Origin: Rhodanobacter sp. C06
Lineage (GTDB): Bacteria; Pseudomonadota; Gammaproteobacteria; Xanthomonadales; Rhodanobacteraceae
Reading direction: 5' to 3'
DNA length: 64,000 nt
Assembly (NCBI RefSeq): GCF_002001105.1
Contig: NZ_MUNP01000027.1
Coordinates: 1-64,000 of the forward strand
Positions 58,546 through 64,000 of the stretch are shown here, piece by piece. Every line of letters starts with the position of its first letter. Position 1 is the stretch's first letter. Below the pieces are notes generated by a model, which was not told the DNA's origin, did no database searches, and saw only the letters and a list, made by a program, of their open reading frames with translations. The translations under genes were made by a program, and so were the position numbers.

Positions 58546-59328
58546 ATGAATGTACGCATGCCTGGCTCCCCGCGTGTCGCTGCCGGACGTACCGCCCGGC
58601 GCCTGTCGTCCCTGGTCTTGTCGCTGCTGCTGGCGCCGGCGTTCGCCGCCGCACCCGCGACGTCTTCGTCGTCGCCCGCACCGTCGGTGCCTGACACCTT
58701 GCAGCAGCGCATCGCGGCCTGCACCACCTGCCACGGCGTGCACGGCGAGGGTTCGCCCGGCAGCGGCTTCTTCCCGCGCCTTGCCGGCAAGCCGGCCGGT
58801 TACCTCGTGCGGCAGCTGCAGGATTTCCAGAACGGCCTGCGCAAGTACGCGCCGATGGAATACACCGTGCGCGGGCTCGATCCGGCCTACCTGAGGGAGA
58901 TCGCCGAGTACTTCGCGGCGCAGCAGGTGCCGTACGCGCGCTCGCCGCGGCCCGCGGTATCCGCCGCGACACTGCAGCGTGGCGAGCAACTGGTGAGCGC
59001 GGGCGACCCCGCGCGCGGCATTCCCGCCTGCGAGCGCTGCCACGGCAGCCAGCTCACCGGCGTGCAGCCCGACATCCCCGGCCTGGTCGGCTTGCCGTAC
59101 GACTACATCAGCGCCCAACTCGGCGCCTGGCGCACGCACACCCGCGCCACCGTGGCGCCGGATTGCATGGCCGAGGTCGCGGGGCGCCTGAGCGAGTCCG
59201 ACATCACCGCGGTGGCAGCGTGGCTGGCCGGTCGCGAACTGCCGGCTGACATGCACGCGCAAGCGGCCGGCAGCGTGCAGCCGCCGCTGCGCTGCGGTGT
59301 GCTGGCGGACAGCGCCGACGGTACATGA
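58546..59328 (+). CDS. Dihaem cytochrome c (c4-like)
   Basis: A 260-residue periplasmic cytochrome with a signal peptide (hydrophobic SSLVLSLLLAPAFAAA) and two haem sites: CTTCH at 59-63 and CERCH at 162-166, each in a c4/c553-like domain (FFPRLAGKPAGYLVRQLQDF is typical). Such proteins carry electrons to terminal oxidases. A TATACT lies only 7 bases before the start codon, so the mRNA could be nearly leaderless if that is the -10 box. ATG58558 is an alternative start. Confidence 0.88.
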   Translation: MNVRMPGSPRVAAGRTARRLSSLVLSLLLAPAFAAAPATSSSSPAPSVPDTLQQRIAACTTCHGVHGEGSPGSGFFPRLAGKPAGYLVRQLQDFQNGLRKYAPMEYTVRGLDPAYLREIAEYFAAQQVPYARSPRPAVSAATLQRGEQLVSAGDPARGIPACERCHGSQLTGVQPDIPGLVGLPYDYISAQLGAWRTHTRATVAPDCMAEVAGRLSESDITAVAAWLAGRELPADMHAQAAGSVQPPLRCGVLADSADGT

Positions 59329-59458
59329 ACACCGCGTCGCGACGCGGCGGTGCCGCTGGCCATGCGCCAGCCTTCCGGATCGAGTCGGATTGCGGCAGCG
59401 TCGGGGTAAGTGCGTAAGCTCCGTAGAACCGTTCTCCATTCGGAGTGGAGCGCAGCTG

Positions 59459-59983
59459 CTATCGGTGTATCTGCTGTTCGGTGCGATACAACGCACCCAG
59501 TGCACGCCACGACTCGACATCCCAATGCCCTCGAGCCTGCCCGGAAGGCGAAGGCAACACGAACACTTGCGTCTCGCCGATGCGCTCGTCCTGCAGGCCG
59601 CAGTCGACGGCATGGCCCAGCGCGGCGCGCGCGGCATTCTTGCTGGTGAAGGCGACGAAGCGCGGTGCGTAGCGCTCGATTTTCGCCCACAGTGCCGGCG
59701 CGTCGAAGGCATCGCGCGGCAGTTCGTCGTCGTTGCCGCTGTGGCGCTTGGCGAGGTCGGTGAGGCCGATGCCGAATTGCGGCAGCAGCGGAAACTCGGC
59801 GGGTGCGAGCAGGCGCGGCGTGAAGCCGGCCTCGTGCAATGCACGCCAGAACAGGTTGCCGGGGTGGGCGTAGTAGGCGTGCTCGGCGGCGGAGCGCTTG
59901 CCCGCCGCGGTGCCGCAGAACACCAGGGCGAGGCCGGGCCGCAGCACGTCGGGCAGCACGTGCGCTTCAGGCTTGCGGGTCAT
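59459..59983 (-). CDS. Mug-like mismatch-specific uracil-DNA glycosylase family protein
   Basis: A 174-residue protein of the uracil-DNA glycosylase superfamily, closest to Mug/TDG by HPGNLFWRALHEAGF (36 onward) and FGIGLTDLAKR. Motif 1 reads VFCGTAAGKRSA at 22-32, where E. coli Mug has GINPG with catalytic Asn, so the Asn position is occupied by Ala. This variant occurs in annotated mismatch-specific glycosylases but may change substrate range. ATG59983 overlaps the end of the PP-loop gene by 17 bases; an upstream ATG at 60037 would overlap more. Confidence 0.8.
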   Translation of the reverse strand: MTRKPEAHVLPDVLRPGLALVFCGTAAGKRSAAEHAYYAHPGNLFWRALHEAGFTPRLLAPAEFPLLPQFGIGLTDLAKRHSGNDDELPRDAFDAPALWAKIERYAPRFVAFTSKNAARAALGHAVDCGLQDERIGETQVFVLPSPSGQARGHWDVESWRALGALYRTEQQIHR

Positions 59984-60665
59984 CGTCGAGCAGGAAATCG
60001 GTGAACTGGAAGCGGTTATCGCGCAGCACGGATTCACCGCGCCTGAGCTTGAGCGTCTGCTTGAACAGCGGGCCGCCGAAGCTCAAGGTATGAAATTCGC
60101 CGCGCTCGCCGCAGGGATCGACGCCGGCCGGCAGGGCGTCGAGCAGGGCGGCATCGTAGGCGCGGCCGCAGAAATCCGCGGCGAGTTGCTGGGTGTCCAC
60201 GCAGCACAGCATCGCGTGATGGCCTTCGGCCACGAAGCGGCGCGACAGTGTGGCGGTGTCCTCGCCCCACAGCGGGAAGACCGCGCGCCAGTTGTCGCGG
60301 CCGAGCTGGCGCACGCGGTAGTCGCGCACATCTTCGAGGAAGAGGTCGCCGAACGCGCAGTGGCGGATGCCGGGCCAGCGCCTGTGCGCCTCGGCCAGCG
60401 CCTGCACGTGCGCGGCCTCGTACGCCTCGTTGCTGCCGGGCCAGTCCAGCAGCACTTCGACCAGCGGCAGGCCGAGTGCGGCCACCTGGGCCTTCAACAC
60501 GTCCTGCCGCACGCCGTGCATGGCGATGCGCTGGTAGTTGCGATTGATCGTGGTGAGCAGGCCGACGACCTGCCAGTGCGGGTCGGCGCGCAGGCGCTGC
60601 AGCGCCATCAGGCAATCCTTGCCGCCGCTCCAGGCGAGCAGGATGGGCGTGGGGGTGTCGCTCAT
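59967..60665 (-). CDS. Dph6-related PP-loop ATP pyrophosphatase
   Basis: A 232-residue protein of the adenine nucleotide alpha-hydrolase family related to diphthine-ammonia ligase Dph6 (DUF71, TIGR00290-type). The PP-loop SGGKD is at residues 13-17 in LLAWSGGKDCLMALQRL; HGVRQDVLKAQVAALGLPL and the C-terminal GERGEFHTLSFGGPLF are family hallmarks. Bacteria lack diphthamide, so the substrate is unknown; an adenylation or amidation reaction is expected. Its ATG overlaps the kinase stop (ATGA) and its 3' end overlaps the glycosylase start. Confidence 0.85.
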   Translation of the reverse strand: MSDTPTPILLAWSGGKDCLMALQRLRADPHWQVVGLLTTINRNYQRIAMHGVRQDVLKAQVAALGLPLVEVLLDWPGSNEAYEAAHVQALAEAHRRWPGIRHCAFGDLFLEDVRDYRVRQLGRDNWRAVFPLWGEDTATLSRRFVAEGHHAMLCCVDTQQLAADFCGRAYDAALLDALPAGVDPCGERGEFHTLSFGGPLFKQTLKLRRGESVLRDNRFQFTDFLLDDDPQA

Positions 60666-62062
60666 GGCGTCTCCGAAGTGATGGCGGCGCGCCAGTCCAG
60701 CGTGGCATGCAGACGCTGCTGCGGATCGAGCCGGAAGTCCAGCGCCAGGCCCAGCGCCTGCGCCGCAGCGGTGGTGAGCGCCAGGCCCAGCCCGGCGTGC
60801 CCCGCGTGCGGCAACTGCTTGCGCCAGAAGCGCTGGCCGAAGCTGGCGAGATCGGCGTCCGTGAGGCCGGGCGCGGCGTTGTCGATGGAAAGCCCCCGCG
60901 TGTCGACGCGCAGGCGCACGGTGCCGCCTGCAGGTGCGTAGGCGCAGGCATTGCCCAGCAGGTTGCCCACGATCACCTCCAGCAGCGCCGAGTCGGTGTG
61001 CAGGCCCTCCGGAGGCGTGCCTTCGCAGCTCAGCACGAGGTCGCGCGCCGCGGCGGTGGCGTGCTGGCGCTGCAACTGGCGTTCCAGCCACGGCGCCAGC
61101 GTCAGTGTCTGCCATTGCGGCTGCTCCAGGCCGGATTGCAGGCGGGTGAGCAGCAGCAGGGCGGTGACGGTGGCTTCCAGTTCGGCGCCGATGCTGCCGA
61201 TCTCGGCAAGCAGTTCGGGCGTGCTGCGGCCGCTGGGGTAGCGCGCTTCCACCTCGGCCAGCACGCGCAGTTCGGCGAGCCGGGTGCGCGTCTCGTGGGC
61301 GAGGCCGCTGGCGAACTGGCGCTCGCGCGCGAGGCCGTCGTCCATGCGGCCGAGCACGTCGTTGAAGCGCGCCACCAGCGGGTCGAGTTCCTTCAGGCCG
61401 ACCGCGGCGAGCCGCTGGCCGGGCGCGTTGGGGCCGATGCCGCGCATGCGCTCCACCAGTGCGCCGATCGGGCGCAGGCCGCGGCGCACCACCAGCGGCA
61501 CCACGATCAGCGCGAAGACCGCGGCGAGCAGCGGCCCCAGCGCGAGGATCCAGTCGATCGCCAGCAGCAACTGGTCGAGCGAATGGCGATCCTGCACGAA
61601 CAGCAGGCGGCAGGTGGCGGGCGCGGCGTTGGCCGCGGCCAGGCCTTCGTCGTCCTCACCGACCGGGCGGGGGAAGCTCAGCCGTACCGAATCCAGATGA
61701 TGCTCGTGGTGGCCAAGCCGGGCAAAACGCGGCTGCGGGCCGGTGTCGTCGGGCCAGCCCTCGGGCACGGCCGGCGGCGGCGGGTCGCTGCGCCGGGGCG
61801 CGGCCCCGTCGCAACGCAGCTCGTACCAGCTGTTGCCGTCGCCACCGGGCTGGCCGGCGGCGAGGCGGCCGTTGGGCGCGTCCTGCTCCAGCGCGACCAT
61901 GTTGCCGAGGGTACGGGCCTGGCTCAGCAGGTCCGCGCGGAAGCGGCTGGCCATTTCGTGGTCGATCCGCCAATCCATCAGCTTGGCGCCGCCGCCCAGC
62001 ACCAGCAGGCAGACGATGGCCAGCAGCACGGTGACGCGGGCGGAGAGGGAGGTGGGCCTCAT
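60662..62062 (-). CDS. Sensor histidine kinase (divergent)
   Basis: A 466-residue two-transmembrane sensor (helices about 9-28 and 170-192) with a periplasmic domain, a HAMP-like linker (VRRGLRPIGALVERM), an H-box FASGLAHETRTRLAELRVLA with His256, and an N-box NLLGNACAYAP near 375. The canonical Pro of HExRTP is Arg, and the DxGxG box reads SIDNAAPG, so ATP binding or phosphatase balance may differ. No response-regulator gene lies on either side within the window. The start was placed after the repeat-encoded open frame, at MRPTSLS. Confidence 0.85.
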   Translation of the reverse strand: MRPTSLSARVTVLLAIVCLLVLGGGAKLMDWRIDHEMASRFRADLLSQARTLGNMVALEQDAPNGRLAAGQPGGDGNSWYELRCDGAAPRRSDPPPPAVPEGWPDDTGPQPRFARLGHHEHHLDSVRLSFPRPVGEDDEGLAAANAAPATCRLLFVQDRHSLDQLLLAIDWILALGPLLAAVFALIVVPLVVRRGLRPIGALVERMRGIGPNAPGQRLAAVGLKELDPLVARFNDVLGRMDDGLARERQFASGLAHETRTRLAELRVLAEVEARYPSGRSTPELLAEIGSIGAELEATVTALLLLTRLQSGLEQPQWQTLTLAPWLERQLQRQHATAAARDLVLSCEGTPPEGLHTDSALLEVIVGNLLGNACAYAPAGGTVRLRVDTRGLSIDNAAPGLTDADLASFGQRFWRKQLPHAGHAGLGLALTTAAAQALGLALDFRLDPQQRLHATLDWRAAITSETP

Positions 62063-63098
62063 GTGCGCAGGCTCCCCCTCTCCCGCTGGAGGAAGAGGGG
62101 GTTGGGGAGAGGGGCTTTTCTCGTCGCGCTCTCGCAAGATTCAAAGCGGTTTCGTCCACCTGCCGGTGGCCGAGCTACTTCTCTTTTGCTTGTCCACGCA
62201 TGCGCAGGAGCGCATGCGAACAGCGAAGCTGGCCCGCAAGGGCGAAGGGCAGGATGCCCGGAGTCAAAGAGAAGTAGCCAAGAGAAAAAGACACCCCGCG
62301 GCGGCGCTTTCCACCCATCCATGGGCGGAAAGTCCGTGATCCGTGGCCGGGCTTTTCGAGCGGGCTCCTGCCCGCGCGAAAAGGCGAGCCCATCCATGGC
62401 CTCGCCCGCTGCGCGGCCTTGTCGTCCACGCCTCACCGCCGCCGAGGGGCCCCACAAGAGCCGGTGCGCATCGTGCGCGCCAGAAGCAACAGCGAGAGCA
62501 AAAGCAGGGCGATGCAAGCGTGTTGTCTCCCTCCCCTGCCTGCAGGGGAGGGCCGGGGTGGGGTGCTCTTGCCGTTGTTTCTGCGCGCAGGAGCGCGCTG
62601 CTTCACCCGGGCCCCCTATGGCGCGGCGGGTGGGTGGAGGAAAGTCCGCAGGATGGCCCGCAGGGATGCGGGCCAGTTTTCCGCCGGCACACGGAGGTGC
62701 CGTCGGAAAACCCCGTAACCCGCCCGCGCACCCGTAGCCCATGGGTGGGCGCAGGGCGCGCCATCGGGGGGCCGTTTCTCTTTGGCTACTTTCTCTTGAC
62801 TCCGGGCATCCTGCCCTCCGCCCTTCGGGCCAGCTTCCGCTGTTCGCCGCCGCTCCTGCGGCGGCGTGGACAAGCAAAAGAGAAGTAGCTCGGGCGCCGG
62901 CAGGCGTCCGAAACCGCTTTGAAGCGCGTGCAAGCACAGAAGCAGAAACCCCCCTCACCCCAACCCTCTCCCCCAACGGACAAACTGTTGGGGGAGAGGG
63001 AGCAATCGCATCCCGCAAGTAGGTGAAGGGAGTCGGATACCGACAGGTATCCGATACCGCCTCGAACCTCGCGCAAATCGGGCAACCGCGATGCATGT
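62063..63098. repeat. One-kilobase intergenic repeat island
   Basis: No credible gene. Two arms of about 160 bases (62130-62290 and 62774-62932) are imperfect inverted copies, each with CTACTT(C)TCTTTTGCTTGTCCA- and GGATGCCCGGAGTCAAGAG-like blocks. Inside are nested hairpins (CCTCCCCTGC/GCAGGGGAGG near 62536; TTTTCCG...CGGAAAA near 62676-62710). Outside the right arm are CCCTCTCCCCCAAC/GTTGGGGGAGAGGG (62964-63000) and TCGGATACC-GACA-GGTATCCGA (63033-63054). Xanthomonadales genomes carry many such mosaic elements. Confidence 0.75.
62964..63000. repeat. CTCTCCCCCAAC long hairpin
   Basis: Fourteen perfect base pairs (62964-62977 with 62987-63000) around a 9-base loop GGACAAACT. This is the CCCTCACCCCAACCC...GGGGAGAGGG intergenic repeat type, here just downstream of gspI on the minus strand, where it could terminate transcription. 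Confidence 0.7.
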
Positions 63099-63509
63099 TC
63101 ATGGCGCACCGCCCGCCGGCGCCTGCGGCTGGCCCAGCCGCAACGTGTCGAAGTGCGCCGTTTGCGGATGCGCGGCGCTGCCCCACTGCACCGCCAGATC
63201 CAGCCGGTACAGCTGCAGCGCGCCGCCGCCACCGGGCGGCGTGCCGGGCACTTGCCACGGCGTGACGTCCAGCATCCAGCGATAGCGATCATTGAAGCGG
63301 CCACTGCGACTGCCCGGCGCCACCGGCTCCGTGACGAAGGCGCTGTCGAGCAGGCTGCGCGCCCACAGCGCCGCCTCGTCGTGCGCCGCCGCGTTGCGCG
63401 ACAGCGCGATCGCGCCGCCGGCCACCTTCATCAGCGCGGCGAAGGCGATTGCCAGCAGCAGCATCGCGGCTATCACTTCGAGCAGGGAGAAGCCGCGCTG
63501 CCGCTTCAT
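63099..63509 (-). CDS. gspI: Type II secretion minor pseudopilin GspI
   Basis: A 136-residue pseudopilin. Prepilin leader MKRQRG with cleavage before Phe7 (RG|FSLLEVIAAMLLLAIAFAAL), Glu at mature position 5, one hydrophobic helix, then a GspI-like domain (AALWARSLLDSAF, FNDRYRWMLDVTPW). GspI, J and K form the tip of the pseudopilus. The ATG overlaps the gspH stop (ATGA). Downstream, where gspJ is expected, only an ATGA and repeat-derived sequence are present. Confidence 0.85.
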   Translation of the reverse strand: MKRQRGFSLLEVIAAMLLLAIAFAALMKVAGGAIALSRNAAAHDEAALWARSLLDSAFVTEPVAPGSRSGRFNDRYRWMLDVTPWQVPGTPPGGGGALQLYRLDLAVQWGSAAHPQTAHFDTLRLGQPQAPAGGAP

Positions 63510-64000
63510 CGCGCCACCACCTGGTCCACCACCGCGACCTGCCCGGTGAGCCACGACACGTTGATGCGCCACTGGCGGCGGCCGCTGGCCAGGGTGATGT
63601 GGCCGCCGGTGGAGCTGCCGTCGGGGAAGAAGCGGATGCGCCCGGTGTGCTGGTCCGGGCGATCTTCCAGCGCGCTGGTGATCGAGAGTTTCAGGCCCTT
63701 GGGCAGGCGCACGTCCTTCCGCTTCGCGTCGCTGTACGTGTCGCTGCGGACATCCACATCGAAATGCTGTTCCTTGCCCTGCACGATGGCCTGTGCGCGC
63801 GTGGCGCGCAGCGCGGCGGCGATCTCGCCGCTGGCCGCATTGATGCGCGCGCTGGCCAGCCCCTGGGTCACCGACACCGCGACCGCCGCCGCCGCGATGC
63901 CGATCAGCACGATCACCACCAGCATTTCGAGCAGGGTGAAGCCGCGCCCGCATCGCCACGCTCCCGTCGCCTGTGTGGCAGGGAATCCGGGCTCGCATGG
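63506..64000 (-). CDS. gspH: Type II secretion pseudopilin GspH (5' end unresolved)
   Basis: A GspH/FimT-like pseudopilin: RG|FTLLEMLVVIVLIGIAAAAV signature helix, then ALRATRAQAIVQGKEQHFDV and RIRFFPDGSSTGGHITLASG, both typical of GspH. The frame is open to the right window edge, but codons upstream of the prepilin motif contain no ATG, GTG or TTG; the nearest ATG (CGATGCGGGCGCGGC) is one base out of frame. Either the gene starts beyond 64000 or a one-base shift has occurred near 63945-63955. Confidence 0.75.
   Translation of the reverse strand, partial: PCEPGFPATQATGAWRCGRGFTLLEMLVVIVLIGIAAAAVAVSVTQGLASARINAASGEIAAALRATRAQAIVQGKEQHFDVDVRSDTYSDAKRKDVRLPKGLKLSITSALEDRPDQHTGRIRFFPDGSSTGGHITLASGRRQWRINVSWLTGQVAVVDQVVAR

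Noticed and set aside
62059-63258. A long minus-strand frame across the repeat island, with an ATG overlapping the gspI stop
   Set aside because: It reads through inverted repeats and hairpins in several compositional styles, and shows no prepilin leader or domain. The ATGA overlap is probably the relic of a displaced gspJ.

Overview
The window is a GC-rich chromosomal segment from a gammaproteobacterium. Gene order and repeat types point to the Xanthomonadales, most likely the Rhodanobacteraceae (Dyella/Rhodanobacter/Luteibacter-like). The evidence is the conserved hemA-prfA // lolB-ispE-tRNA(Gln)-prs-rplY-pth-ychF block, tRNA(Trp) between tuf and secE, a class II DAHP synthase, and Xanthomonadales-type intergenic repeats. 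The placement is inferred from gene order, protein features and repeat style; no database was searched. The rifampicin region of RpoB and the streptomycin positions of RpsL look wild type.

Layout. 1-285: 3' remnant of a probable IS5-family element plus a short repeat. 283-9000: housekeeping genes (short asparaginase, AidB-like acyl-CoA dehydrogenase, DUF4328 membrane protein, cupin, DUF2069, WrbA, YihY, thioredoxin-like protein, acylphosphatase, SPINDLY/OGT-like TPR glycosyltransferase). 9074-11509: prfA and hemA, reading left, with a REP-like pair between them. 11659-20443, reading right: TPR lipoprotein, lolB, a continuous GNAT-IspE reading frame, tRNA-Gln, prs, rplY, pth, ychF, a GNAT protein and a hotdog thioesterase. 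20483-23445: tRNA-Tyr/Gly/Thr, tuf copy 1, tRNA-Trp, secE, nusG. 23678-35142: rplKA, rplJL, rpoBC. 35230-39838: str operon (rpsL, rpsG, fusA, tuf copy 2). 39947-54258: S10, spc and alpha operons from rpsJ to rplQ. 54298-61000: terminator, dsbB, DAHP synthase, a small membrane protein, a periplasmic amidase, a dihaem cytochrome c, and a tightly overlapping kinase / PP-loop ATPase / DNA glycosylase unit. 62063-63098: a 1 kb gene-free repeat island. 63099-64000: two type II secretion pseudopilin genes (gspI, gspH).

Most of the window serves gene expression: RNA polymerase subunits, elongation factors, release factor 1, peptidyl-tRNA hydrolase, four of the five tRNAs clustered with tuf, SecE/SecY and a nearly complete set of large-operon ribosomal proteins (rpmJ is missing after secY). 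The coding parts are conventional. The unusual signal is in the spacers, which are dense with hairpins: eight tandem stem-loops between rplL and rpoB, an L10-type leader, a terminator inside the S10 leader, a terminator between rpsG and fusA, an internal promoter before rpsH, and a recurring family of compound palindromes (loops reading AGGA; cores reading CATGGATG or CATCCATG) in several operon spacers. This suggests extensive RNA-level control or processing of ribosomal and RNA polymerase operons in this lineage, which is an inference from sequence alone.
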